Shown here piece by piece: positions 24,101 to 37,600 of a DNA stretch of 64,000 bases. The DNA is taken from assembly GCA_047967505.1 (NCBI GenBank), contig CM106538.1. One strand, 5' to 3'. A program made the position numbers and the translations under genes. Origin of the DNA: Dipteris shenzhenensis (Eukaryota; Polypodiophyta; Polypodiopsida; Gleicheniales). Under the pieces are notes generated by a model. The model had not been told where the DNA came from, did no database searches, and saw only the letters and a list, made by a program, of their open reading frames with translations. How positions within the stretch are numbered: the stretch's first letter is position 1; each line of letters starts with the position of its first letter.

Positions 24101-27100
24101 CATAAACTTGATGATAAGGATGTCAACTGCATCTTCATTGGCTACAACTCACAAAGCAAAGGTGACAAGCTGTTTTAACCTAGCATAGGCAAGTGGTTTG
24201 CCTGCTCAAGAAGGCCCTTTTGAAGCAGGCACCCCGGGCATGGTATGCCAAGATCCATGCATATGTGACAGCCCATAGCTTTTAGAGCAGCCATACGAAA
24301 GCAACTCTTTATGTCCGAAAGAGTGCTGCAGAATTTTTTATTCTCATTCTTTATGTGGATGACATGCTTGTCATTGGGCCAGATATGGACAAAATTGCAG
24401 ATTTCAAAGCTAATTTGCAGAAATCATTTGCAATGACAGACATGGGCCGGTTGCACTATTACTTGGGCATCCACCAGTTTGCATATGTTGAGGGGGTATA
24501 ATGATGAGTCAGTCCAAGTACATTAGACAGCTCTTAGACCGCTTCCAGTTTGAAGATTGCAAGCGAGTTTCTACGCCATTGGAGCCTAGATTTCGTTTCT
24601 CCTCCGAGGATGGGAGTGCACCCTTTGATGCCACCCTTTATTAGCAGGCTGTAGGATCCCTTATTTATTTATGTCATACCCAGCGTGATCTTCAGTATGC
24701 CGTCGCCCAATTGAGCAAGTACATGCACATGCCTAGTACACAGTACCTTACTGCCTTGGAAGACATCCAAGGGTGAAGTCTCACTTTGAGCTATGTCTGC
24801 AGCAATCAGCTCCTTCTGATCCTCCTGGATGATGGGCCAAACCTTCTTGATCTGCTGAAGTCTTTTTCCTTATCTCCTGGGTGATGCATAGGCAGTCATC
24901 TTTAATTAGATACCTATCTTTCAGGGACTAGTGACTGATAGACTACCCCTCTTGCATTTACTGTAACATCTCACCAAAATCTGCATCATTAGTATATTGC
25001 TCCCTCATGTGTTCCAAATCCCGATGATAAGCAATAGTCACATTGTTCACCTGGGGTCTTCGAGACAAGGCATCTACCACTCTGAGTACCCCTCCATTTG
25101 ATCACTCTTCTCTTATTTCTAACTGCTCTCCTCCTCATGGGATCACTTTGTCTTGCTGTAATTCTCTTTCCAGCCCTCATTTTCTCTTATTTTCACCTCT
25201 TTTTCAAGAGTGAATCTCTCTGCTTGCATTCAGAGCTTTTTTACTGCTGTCCTTTCGGGCTACATCATTGGGTAAGCCATTGTTGCATTGGTTCTTTCCA
25301 ATTTCTGCTTCATTTGCATTTTGGAGAGGCCTCGTGTTGCCTTTTGGGGATTTTTCTTGCAATAGGTACACCTTGGGACAATAGAGTCTCTTGCAGGGAT
25401 AAGCTTTGAAGCTTGAACATAATTTTGTCACTTGATTTTGAGAGGTTGCCTTTCTCTCATTTGCTTTGCCAGTTGGTGCATTTGTCTTGAATTTCAGCAC
25501 CATGACTAGCAATAAGGATGATTTGTTTGGGATGCTTGGGGTTGATGACAAGCTTGATGGCACCAATTATCCCATGTGGTCATACATGATGGGACATGTT
25601 TTGATTGCCATGAATCTATGGCATATTGTTTCAGGCTCTGAGGCCAGGCCTACACATAATGCCGCTTCTGGTGTTGCACCTATTGCTTGGGGTTCTTCTT
25701 CAGGTGATGGTTCTAATGCTACTTCTAGAACCCCTGCAGCTACTGTTACAGGTGCTTTGCCTCCTACACAGGAGTAGATTCAGTGGGATGGTCGTGATGC
25801 CAAAGCACATGCCTTGATTGCTCTTTCAGTGAAATGGGTATTATCTCTTACATCCAATCTTGCAAGACAGCTAAGCAAGCATGGGATCAGCTTGCATCTT
25901 TGTATCAGGTGCGGAATGAGGCGAGGGTTGCTTATCTCCACAAGCAATTGAAAAATTTAAAGCTTGATGAGGGTGGAAACATGGATGTCAATCTCACTAA
26001 TATGAAGGATTTGAAAGAGCAATTGGCCAACATTGATGAGATTATACCTGATTCTCAGCTTGTTTCTAATACCCTTGATGGGTTGCCTGATTCTTATCAA
26101 GGCTTTGCTACTATATTGAGGTTGGTTGTAGGGGGTAATGCCAATCATTTCTCATTTGACCAGCTAGTTGTTCTTCTTCTTCAGGAGGAGCAAAGTCGTG
26201 CGAATCGCAATGCTTCTATGGCTAGTGATCAAGCGTTTGTTGCCCAGCACAAACACAATGGCAAAGGCAAGGTTTCAGCTGGTAAACCCCCTCATTCCCT
26301 TGCTGATCATTCACATGGTGCCTCTTCTTCAGGGGATAATAAAAAGAAGAAGAGATTTAACTATTGCAGGGAACCTGGGCATGATATTTCTGAATGTAGG
26401 AAGCGCATTGCATCTGAAAAGAAGAAAGAGTCTGGTCTTGTAATATCTGGTTCTTCTAGTGTAGAAGATCGACATGAGTCCACTAATTTAGCACAAGATC
26501 AGCATTGGGATTTCTTGGTTACATGTCAGTATAATCCTGATGTTCATGATGCTTGCATGGCAGTTTCAGATGTTCATGATGCCTGGTTCTTTGATAGTGG
26601 TGCTAGCAAGCACATCACTTCCTGCAGGAAGTTATTCAACTCATTAGAGCATACATCTAAGGGGGGTAGTGTCACATGTGCCAATAATGCATCATATACC
26701 GTGAAGGGTATTGGGCAAGTTGCTCTTACTTTTGTCTCTGGTGGTGTTGTCACTCTAGAGAATGTGCTTTATGTTCCAGGCACTCCCAAGAATCTCATTC
26801 CTATTTCAGCCATAGCTAAATGTGGCTATCAGGTTCTTTTTTATGGTGTTAGGTGTGCAATGTATGATGCTACACATGCCTTTACCATGGTGGTCTTGAC
26901 TGGCACATTGACTAGAGGTCTTTATAGACTTGATGCTTATGATAGATGTTTGGATGATGATGCTGCACTTGCAGATGCACATGCCTTTGCTCTTGATTCT
27001 ACCATGGCAGATACTCATTTGTGGCATGAGAGGTTTGGATTTTCGCCTTGAAATCCAAATCTGAAGTTTCTTCATGCTTCAAGCACTTCATTGCCTTAGC

Positions 27101-30100
27101 TGAGAATGAGAGTGGGCTGCACATTGCTCACCTTAATACAGACTGGGGGAGTGAATACATGTGAGAGAAGTTTGCTATTTTTTTTGGCTTCCTGTGGCAT
27201 ACATCATCGATGCACGGTGCCTTATACTCAACAGAATCCTGTGGCTGAGCAGAAAAATAGTTCAGTGATGGAGATGGCCAGGTGCATGTTGAAAGGCAAA
27301 CATTTGCCTTTAAGTTGTGGTTGGATGCGGTCATGTGTTCTAATTACATCTTGAACAAATGTCCCACGAAGGCATTGTAGACTATCATACCTTACGAGGC
27401 TTGGACGGGTCGTAAGCCTCGCATTTCTCACACGAGGACTTTTGGATGCTTAGCTTATGCTCATGTGCCTTCACAGACACCCACTAAGTTGGATGATAAA
27501 GCTGTCAAGTGCATTTTTATTTGGTATAGCTCAAAGAGCAAGGGCTATAAGCTCTATCAATCCCACATGGGCAAGTGTTTTGTCAGTCGGGATGTTGTGT
27601 TTGATGAATCTTCCACTATGCTTTGCTGGACTATCAAAAACAGCCGGTTGTTGATGCCCATATATTTTGACAGCTTGATGCCTTTGTTTCTATCTGATGC
27701 CCAAGATGATGTTCCATTTGAGGTTGTGCCTCCTCCATCTGTTGGTCTTTTGCAACCACATGTGCAGCTAGATATTCATCTTGATATGCCTCTCATTGAT
27801 CAAGACCATTTGCACAGGGCTCTTGACCAGGAAAGAGAAGAGCCCAAAAAGGTACCCCATTGGCTCCTTGACACATTAAAAGACATCAAACAAGATACTC
27901 CTCTGCCAGCCCGTACTAGAGCAGCTGTTCGGAAAGAGCATGCTAATTTTGTTGCTTATGCTTTGATTGCTATAGCATCCAATGAAGGGCCATTATGTCA
28001 TCATGATGCCTTTCAGAATGATTGTTGGTTAAAGGCTATGCAAGCTGAATGGGATTCTATCCATCAAAATAACACTTGGGAGTTCTCCTTGCAAGAATGC
28101 CATTGGAACTAAGTGGGTTTATAAAATCAAATGGAAAGCTGATGGTTCAGTGGACCGTTACAAAGCCTGTTTTGTTGCTAAGGGCTATGCTCAGCAACAT
28201 GGCATTGACTTTAAGGAGACTTGTGCTCCCACTTCAGGATCACTACTATTCGCATTGTTATTGCCTTTGCTGCCCACTTTCATTGGGAGGTACATCAGCT
28301 TGATATCAAGACAGCTTTTCTTCATGGGCATTTGCAGGAAGAGGTCTATGTTTGAGATTGAAGGTTCTGAAAGCAAGGTCTTGAAAAAAGCCCTCTATGG
28401 ATTAAAGCAGACACCTCGGACTTGGTATTCTAGGATTCATACTCATTTGCTCACTCTTGGCTTTCACAACAGCCCTAGAGAGGCTACCCTTTACATCCGC
28501 AAGCGTGGAACAAATTTGCTGATTTTAGTCCTTTATGTGGATGACATGGTTGTGACTGGGACACATGCTAGCAAATTGCAGATTTTAAGCTTGATTTGCA
28601 GCAGACATTTGCTATGTTTATTCTTGGTCTTTTGCACTACTATTTGGACATCCGATTTGCTAGCAGTGAGGGGGGTATTTTGATGTCACAATCCAAGTAC
28701 TTTGGACAGCTTTTGCAGCGTTTTCAGTTTGAGGATTGCAAGTGAGTATCCACACCATTAGAGCCTGGTTTTCACTTCTCTTTTGAGGATGGCAACGGTA
28801 CATGTGATGTCACTCTCTATGAGCAGGCAATTGGTTGTTTGATTTACCTATGCCATACGAGACTGGATCTACAGTATGCTATCTCACGGTTCACGAGATA
28901 TATGCACAGCCCATCTATGCACCATTGGCATGCAGTGAAGCGTGTTTTCAGATATCTCAAAAGCACACAACATTTAGGCCTTCTTTATGGGGCTGATACT
29001 TCACCTGTCATGCATGGATTCATGACATGGATTCACTGATAGTGATTGGGCTGGTTGTTCGGACACTGTGTCACATAGTGGCAACTGTTTTATGCTTGGT
29101 ACTTCATGTGTTTCTTGGTTTAGTAAGAGCAGAGTATAGTTCTGTGAAGCTGAGGTCAAAGTAGCTTTTACAGCTACAGTGGAGTGTGTTTGGCTTGGGA
29201 AGCTAGTTGCAGATATTTATGCATGTTGAATTGCTCCTACCGTCATCCTGATAGTCAGAGTGCTTTGGCTGTTGTACGGAATTTTGTTTTTCATGCTCGT
29301 ACAAAGCATATTGAGGTTCACTATCACTATGTCAAAGAACAATTATCAGCAGGTGATATTCAGTTGTCTTATGGTCCCACGAAAGACAACTTGGCAGATC
29401 TTTTTACGAAGGCTCTACCTTGACCTAAGTTTAAGGCTTTTCGGCAAGCTTTAAACTTAGTACCTTTTGTAACTCTGTACAGTCATAGGTTGCTATATGC
29501 CTACTGGACGAACATGTGTAACCATGACATTAGATATTTAGGTATCCTTAGCCAAGTTCAGGATACTTCAGCCCATACCCTGAAGGGGGGTTTGTAGGCC
29601 ATTCTACAGGCTATCCATAGGTGCCACTTATTCCTTGGTATGTGCCTTGTAGGCCTAGTTATAGTCAGTTAGGACTATTGGTATAGTTAGTACATGTGCC
29701 ACCTAGGTTAGTTAGGACACTTAGTCCAGTTAGGACAGTTAGCCCTAGGGTTTTGTTATGTTCTCAGTTTTGCAGCAATCTATTACAGCATCTCATTTTC
29801 CTTCTTCTTACCTTCTTTTTTGAGCTTCCATTGCTTACCATAGCCAACAGATTCAAACACTCATTGTTCCACCATGGCGTACTATTTCACTCTTGGCTCA
29901 GCTGCTATCACTTGGAGTAGTAAGAGACAACCGTCATTAGCCTTGTCTTCCACCCAGGCTGAGTACCGTGCTGCATGTTCCGCTACTTGTCAGTTTGGCT
30001 CTGGCGGTTGCTCGGACCTCTTCACCAAACCCTTGGCACAGCAACGGCTTGGCGATCTTTCCAGCTCCCTCAGGATGAATCATGATCGAGGAGCTGAGAG

Positions 30101-33100
30101 GGGGTGTTAGAGTTATCTCCTGTCTGATGAGTGAGGGCCTTGGTTGTGGCTCTGCCTGCCCATGTGAGAGAGTGCTAGGGCCATTGTTGTGGGTTTGCTC
30201 GCTGCGGAGAGGTAGAGGGGGTTCACCATGGAGGCTATTTCCTACACGGACCTATTTGGGCTGTTTGCCTTTGTTCTGGGGTCTCGGTGGGGCCGCCATC
30301 TGATGTGGAGGGTGCAGGGGTCAGCAACGTCCATCTCGGGCCTGCTAGAGGCCTGTTTGGAGGCGCCACCAGTCCCCCTTGGGACTGCCACCAGGCCGCA
30401 CGTGTGCGCCTGGTTGGTGCCTTGTTTGGCGGGCCACTTGGGGCCCCTTGCCAAGTCTGCTACACCCGACCTGGCTGGTCGGTTCTGTCCAGGCCAGGGT
30501 CGGCCCTATAGTCAGCCACCTACCCCCCCTCAGTCAGCTGTTTTGGGGCAGGGGTGGCCCTATAAATAGGGCTCCCTCCCTCCCTCCCTCTCTCCCTCCC
30601 TCCCTCCCTTGTTTGGCATCTCATCAGCCAGGTGTTCTCTCATTGGTTGAGGTTTTTCTCCTGCAGTAGAAGAGGTTTTTCCCGAGATCCTTGTGCAAGT
30701 ATCTCCTGGTTTTCTTGTTTTGTGAGTGTTTGCTGTTTTCTCTCCATTGTTGCTCTGCACGGCTGTGCTTCTCACACTTCCAAGGTCCCCAGAAAGTGGG
30801 GAGACTTGTGACTTTTATCTTCCACAAGGGGTAGTTTGTTCCCTCAAGTTTGCCCTTCCAAAGCTAGGGATGGAAAGGTACTCGGTCGCTTCCATTCCTG
30901 CTCTCCTACTTGCTGGCAAGCACATAAACAAAAGGCTGAATACTTGTGGTCTAGAAAACACAGCAAACAGTAAATACCTCCTCTGCTCAATGACTGACTG
31001 GATCTGAAGGGTCTTGCTGTCCCGTCTGATGCAGATCCACTTCACCAGGTAAGCCTTCTCGAACTGGGGTGATTGTCGATGACCTTTTATGTGGAGAAGC
31101 ATCAACTGTGAGTGGACAGATCTGTGATATTCTTCAGGTTGATTCTTGTTCGTGGCTTCAGATCTAGCATTAGTGGAGCAGCATCCTGCTGTCCATGTAA
31201 TATAAATTGTGAGTGCACTTTTGTATTAATGTTTTCTCAAGTGGACCTCTCTATTCAATTATGGGTTGCCAATTGTTGTCTACCTCGGATTAGAGTGTGA
31301 TATTTCATCCATATACATGTGTGTACATCTTGAATAGGATCTAGAGTCCCTAGGTGTGATCTCTTCTCTAACACTTATACACTTCTTATAATGGACTAGA
31401 GGCACCCCTTTCATCTAGGGTAGCTGTTGAACTTTGAACCTCCTCGCTCAGTTGAATCTTCTCGCTCAGTCGCTTTGAAAGTGCTGTGATGTCAAAAATT
31501 GATATTTTTTATTTGGCATTGGTATTGTTTTCTTCTATGTTTGATAAGAGTTTGAGTATCAAGTGATAGCTTAGCGGCTCTCACTTATTTCTATTTTCTA
31601 AGATATTGTATGGGATTGAGAGGATGAGTGAAATGAATCATTGTAAATATCATGTGTATGAATGATAAATACCTTGGTATGGGGTGAGAGTTATTTGTGT
31701 ATGGGATATTATGGGGTTTTTAGAATATAGAAAGAGTGAGTTATATAAAGATGTGGGTTCATGTCCATGTGTTCGAATAATATAAGAGATATCACATGCC
31801 AAGTGTGTGGAAGGCATATGGAGGAGTGTGGAGTTAAGAGAAATCCTTCTAGAATTCTTATGTGGAATAAGGAGGATGTGGACATATGGAAAACAGAGGG
31901 TCTCTATGGGCTCCATGTGGGGAGACTCTTGACTTTCTCAATATTTTAAGAGTCTTAAGCATCTTTTGATAGGACACATGGCAAGAGTAGCCAAAAAGGA
32001 CATGGATGGTGAGTCGTGGCATATGGGCTTATGTGATTGATGGGGAAAGGAATCTACAGGCAGCAATTGTAAATGGGTGTAGGAGGGTAACAAAATCTCC
32101 ATAAAAGGAGCCCTCCTCTCCCTTGTTCATCATCTCTTCCACCATTAGGTCTCATGTTGCTGTAGCTCTAGTCTCCTCAAGCCTCTTCCATGAGTCTTCT
32201 GTCGCTCTGGTAGATATTCTCTTATATAGACTCTTGAGTCCATCTCTCTTTAGTTTATTCTCTCTCTATGAGTAGTCTTGGAGCTTTCGCTCCCTCTTAT
32301 ATGTATGAAGCCTCTTCTTCTCCCTTGTGTTTGTAGTATTTTAAGTTGCATTGGAATGGATTCTCACTCTATTGGTAATGAAGATTACTTGAGGTTGTCT
32401 CTCTTGAGTGTCTCTTCTCTTTTTTTTTCCATTGCTTTCTCTTTCAAAGTACTCAAAAGTATTGTCTATTTGGTTGCTCATTGCGCATACATGGTTTATC
32501 TATTTCCCAAGCCACAAACGGAGCTCTTTCTTCCCTCCTAGGCGACCTCTATGGGACTTGGATCGTTGATGAAGTCTAAGCATGGAGGTAATATTCTCCC
32601 AAGTCGGCACCAGTAGAAGGAGTAGGTGTTTTTCATGACAGTTGACCCCCTGTCAGTATTTTAGTCATAAATTTTTGCTCGGTCGTCCGATTTGGACAAA
32701 ACTTATATCAGTGCGAAGCTCTCTTCAAGGAGTATCATTCTATGTCTTCAGTTATAGTATTAGAATTCAGACAAAAAATCTATGACTCTCTGTGTGTGAC
32801 TATTTCTTTTTCAGACATTTTTTATCCCCATCCAGTAAACTGCCCATATCTTTCCGACCACTTCTCTGTTTCTTTTGCCACTGGCTTTTCTGTTTCTAGG
32901 CCCGTGACAGAGATTTCAAAAGCTTGGTGAGTCAACTCAGCCATAAATGTGATATCTTCATATTTTAAACACTGCAAATTTTGTAAACGAACTGGTTGAG
33001 TTTGATATCTTCCATAATATTTTTAAACTTTTGCAAATCATTTAGATTCTTTCTTTCATTCCCATCAGAGAGAGAGAGAGAGAGAGAGAAGTAGAAGTAG

Positions 33101-34576
33101 AAGTAGAATTTATTATCGTCCTTGAGGGGCCAAAAATGACCCATGGGACCTAATCCTCAGTACAAAAAATCTCCTCCGATGTGGAGGGGTCAAGAGTTTT
33201 TAAGTTCTTGACGATACGAAAAAAGACGAGTGACAAAAGACCCCAACGCTGCCGGAGAGGCAGTGCAGAGAACTGATGAGAGCTGTGTGGTGTCTACCAG
33301 TATGTGCTGGTAATCATCCCTGATATGTACATATCTAGGGCACTGTAGGGCTACATGTGCCTCTGTCTCGATTGTCAGTGATTCACAAAATCTGCAAACT
33401 CTGGCATGTCGTGGCAAATTCAGCCAAGCTCCTTTCTGTATGGCCAAGGTATGTGATTGTGTGCGAAATCTGGCAATATTCATGCGATAGAGAAGAGGGA
33501 TGGGAGTGTTGATGGAGGCTGAGCAGAGGCATTGTTAGAAATGGCCCAACAGAGGGCACACACAGTTGAAGACTGATAGTATTGCCCGAGGGCTCACACA
33601 GTGTGCATGTGGGGTGTGGAATCACAAACTTCTTAACTTATTAGCATAGATGTGTAAGCTAGTAAATAGACAATGCTCAGAGACAAATATAGAAGCAACA
33701 CTTTATATTTCTGTCGGTCCAGAAACTAGGACAGGATACAATACCAAAAGGTCCTACTACAAGCCTGGCACTTCTAGATCTCTGAGCCCGTGTGCTCCAC
33801 CTCGAGCATATGTAGACTCTCTGTCTAGATCCCTTCCACCTTGCTGTCCTTCTGAATGTAGGCCTAAGGCTCCCCCTTTGCTGCTCCTGTCTGCTGTCTT
33901 GAGGGCTGCTCCAAGTGATGATTGAATGAGGCCCAATGGCCTCTTTATATAGGCCCCAAGGGGCTGGCAAAAAACGGACCTAGTAGGGGAATATGGGCCG
34001 ACCAGACTGCCCCTCCCTACCCGACTTTGTAGTCTGTTGATTGGCCGACCTAGGGCGGCTCTCTTGGGCTGCTGCCAGGCCCTAAGGGCAGCCCATATAG
34101 GGCCCTACCCTTGGGTCCTTCTAGGGCTGGATGGCTGCAACTGTTCCGCCATCAACAGGCCCTTCTTGCAGGCGCCCTTTCCCTGCCATGCTGCGCCATG
34201 TGCTCCTGCCCTCTGCCAGGCTCTCTCCAGCCACGTGTGCAGCGCTGTACAGGTCCGTACATCAGCTGACATCAGCACGCCCTTCACAGGGCCCTGTTGC
34301 AGGCCGTACGCTTGTCTTTTGCTTTGACAGCTGCCCACATGGCAGCTCATGTGCTGCCCATGTGACAACCGCAATATCTCTAGGTCTACCTCCCCCATGC
34401 TCTCCTCATATGGGGGCTTACAGATGGGGAGGTGACCATTCCAGCATGCATCTGATTTCATGAATGATGACCAGCATAGAGGTTTTATTTGATCTTGGTA
34501 GTATTCTAACTTGGTCTTCCTTTCTGCTGTCAGCCATTGAGCCCATAGGGTGCATAGTAAGGACAACTGGAATTCT

Positions 34577-34613
<37 letters not shown>

Positions 34614-37600
34614 CCTGTTTTTTGGTCGATTTTGTTTCTTGATTTGTTTGCTTATTTTTGCTTAGTCACCTTCTTCTTGTCTTCTTCCTTTCTTGTTTTT
34701 TTTCTCTTTTGTTCCTTGGAGGTATTTTAGTAAGCACTAGGTTTGCCCAGGAGATTCCGTGGGTCTTTAGAAACTAAGTATAGCTGCTTATGCTTGGGCA
34801 CTGATGACGACAAAGTGTTGCTTTGCTTGCTAAGTATGTCTTCCTTTTGTTTATTAAAAAAAAAGGTTGCCTCTTTTTCTTCTCTTTCGTTTTCTCTTTT
34901 ATTTTCTTTGTAGAAATTTGGACTTTAGAACAACAAAAATCTAAATTTGTACGATTGGATATATTCTAGTCTTACAAAGGTATATAGATTATCTGCTTCA
35001 GCACACTAAGTCACATCTTCCAGCTTTGATATTGACAACAAAAGGGACTTTACCTGTAAAAAGTATAATACTGTGCTAAAATATGTTTATACCAAAACTT
35101 TCTGTTTCCAGGTGAAGCATATTGACTGCAGCACTGTGACGGTGCAAGAGTTGGAGTCTGTAACTGCAAACTTCAGTGTTTCTTCCATGATGATGGGTAA
35201 AGCCCTCTCTTTCCACCATTTTATCAGAAAATTGTGAGGTTTTAAACAGCCTGTTTGAAATTCTATCCTGTACATAATGGGATAACTAAAGACTCAGATC
35301 CTTGGGTAACTTTGTAAGCCATCTCGTCATGTAATAAGGTTACACGAAGAAGTGGGACGTGCCAAAGTTAAATCATGAACTGCAAACGGTGCTCAATTAG
35401 CAAGGAAGTACGCATTGCTGATTTAAACAGTTATATGTATCTAGATGAATCCAGGAACATGCCCAAACTCATCCTCTAAAAATACAACACATGTGCAGCT
35501 CAGTCTCATGACAGTCACAAGGTTAAAAACCATAAACTCTGTTACATGTAGTAGGGACTACTACTATGACATCACGACCGACGCAATCAGCTTCCAACGG
35601 TGGGTGTAGACCATAGTATAAGCACATGCTCTAACACATACGGATGCGTTGAATGTGATAACGGATATCACACATGTTGAATGTGATATGGACTATTTAT
35701 CATTTCAGTGTTAAGGTGGGCAAGCACATGGTCGAATAGAAGCATGGTTGGTCATTCATTATGCAAAAGGCTCACTTAGATGCAATCCAGCTCCAAGAGC
35801 ACGAGGGGGTAAGCTCAACTCTATATTTTTCATGGTTTGAGAATGATGGCTATAACCCATGTACTCATGATCATATGCTTGATTTAGTACAAGATTTCCA
35901 ATGATGAAAAAACTGAGGATTGATTTCATGGAACAAAGGGCAATGATCTTCCTCCTCTTGTGCCACTTTAGTAGAGAATGTTAATAATCACAAGAAGAAG
36001 AATGACAATGGTAAGGGAAACCCGAATCCGTCAAAGAAGCACCAAAGGAGAGGAGTTGTAATGATTACTTACGTCAACTCTACAAATAATAAGAATATGA
36101 CAAACAGAACCGTTTTTACTACTGCCATTATATTGAATCTGCAAATCAAGTACAATCAAAGAAGGAAGATGTTGGAAGTATAGGGTCAATGGCAAATGCC
36201 CATGCGCCACTTGTAAGCCCCCAAAGAAGGAGAGCTCGGGGTCTTGACACCATAGGATGTATGAGGGTAGATGAATTAATAGGGGGATGGGCTGAGGCTA
36301 CCATGTGGGCAGCAAGATGAGCAAACAAAAATCCTGTTTGGTGTCACTTTAGGGCAGCTTTAGAGGCCTCCCTGGCCAGCAGCAAAGCCTGGCAAGCAAA
36401 AGGGCTGCAGAATAGGGAGAATGCTTGGTCGACATCAGCAACAGCAGGAACTAGGCAGCATATACCGATGTGAGTGGTTGGGTAAAAGCAGGTAGAGAGG
36501 GGCTGGAGGCACAGCAGGCTGGAACAAGAACCAGTACAAAGGCGCCTAGCACAAGGCCTATAAAGACAGTAGCAGGTAGGCAGACCTGTCTGCTAGTTGG
36601 TATTTTACCGACTGGGTCGACCAGTCTGTTGACTAGTTGGCCAGTCTAGAAGGGTTATCTGACCCTATAAATAGGTGCTTGGGGGGAAGACACTTATTCC
36701 AAAAATCCCACCTACAGGTCACAATTTTGGGTGAGGAGCAGAGGGAGATCAAGGGATCTACACCAAAAGTTCTTGCAGGGCAGAAGTCCTAGACACCATG
36801 GTGCAGAGGTGGATCAGACGGAAGTTGCTCTTTCTATGATTGTCCGGACGACTATAGATTTGGTGATGCCTCATATCCAGCTGGCAGATACGGCACAAGA
36901 AGCATTGACGATCTTACAGTGTCATTAGGAAACCAAAAATTCTGGGAGAATCATCTTGCTCAATAATCAATTGTTCACCAGGATAATGGCGGAAGGAGAT
37001 TCAGCCCATGACCACTTTGTAAGAGTGAAGATTCTTAGGGATCAATTGGCAGGTTAAAAGGTGGACAACAACTAGTTAGCCATGCTGTTGGTTAGTAAGC
37101 TTTTGAAGAGCAATCAAGGGTCGTGATGACTGTCACTATTAGAGAGTGGACGAGGCCAATCTGTTCAAGGAGCTGGGCCCCTTGTTGCTTCAGGAAGAAG
37201 TCGAGATGAAACTGTACGACAAAAAGGATGATGACAACAACAAAAAGGCTCTGATGGCCAAACACAAGTATGGCAAATGGAAGCTTATAGAAGAAAAAGG
37301 ATGCCAAGAATGATGATGGGGGTTGTAGGTGAGTCTGCTGACTCCTCTTGCGGGGAGGAGGCTGACTGGCGCTTTGTCCGCTCCCTTGCCCTACGTCTAG
37401 CTCATTGTCTCTGCTTCTTACGAGTCCGCTTGCTCACCTTCTTCTTCCCTTTCACCGAGATCCACTTGCCCTTAGAGGGTGTCACCTAGGGTGTCTGAGA
37501 CTCTTGCTAGGGCTGTTTGGGAGACCGTTGTGCCCTCTCCTCATGCATCTCTCGTTGTTGACTGTGTCGAACTTGTGAAGGATGGGACGGATGTCGTGTC

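Larger units (their letters stand above)
22956..24765 (+). mobile_element. Truncated Copia with short 5' LTR
   Basis: A 219-bp LTR (22956-23174), a primer-binding site and pol pieces follow in order: GAG-pre-integrase, integrase, RT and RNase H start. gag and protease are largely deleted, since pol motifs begin about 150 bp after the primer site. The 3' end is cut at about 24765, where minus-strand Gypsy sequence begins. Stops and frameshifts are frequent. Confidence 0.75.
25100..29849 (+). mobile_element. Copia element lacking its 5' LTR
   Basis: Leader, gag, protease, integrase, RT, RNase H, polypurine tract (29582-29592) and a 257-bp 3' LTR (29593-29849) are in order. The leader and coding parts match the Copia at 41157-46220, whose LTR is also about 256 bp. 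The 5' LTR is gone and Gypsy sequence abuts the leader at about 25100. The element lies in the PRMT6 intron in the gene's own direction. Frameshifts and stops make it non-coding. Confidence 0.88.

Noticed and set aside
30228-30669. Several frames of 70-113 codons
   Set aside because: They lie in the U3/R part of a Copia LTR and overlap a (CTCC)n tract.
31485-32640. Secure solo LTR
   Set aside because: The ends are only near-matched and no target duplication is present, so it is kept as a weak candidate only.
34105-34463. Frames on both strands in the LTR at 33533-34446
   Set aside because: Non-coding LTR sequence. Only the part right of 34446 carries LINE protein text.
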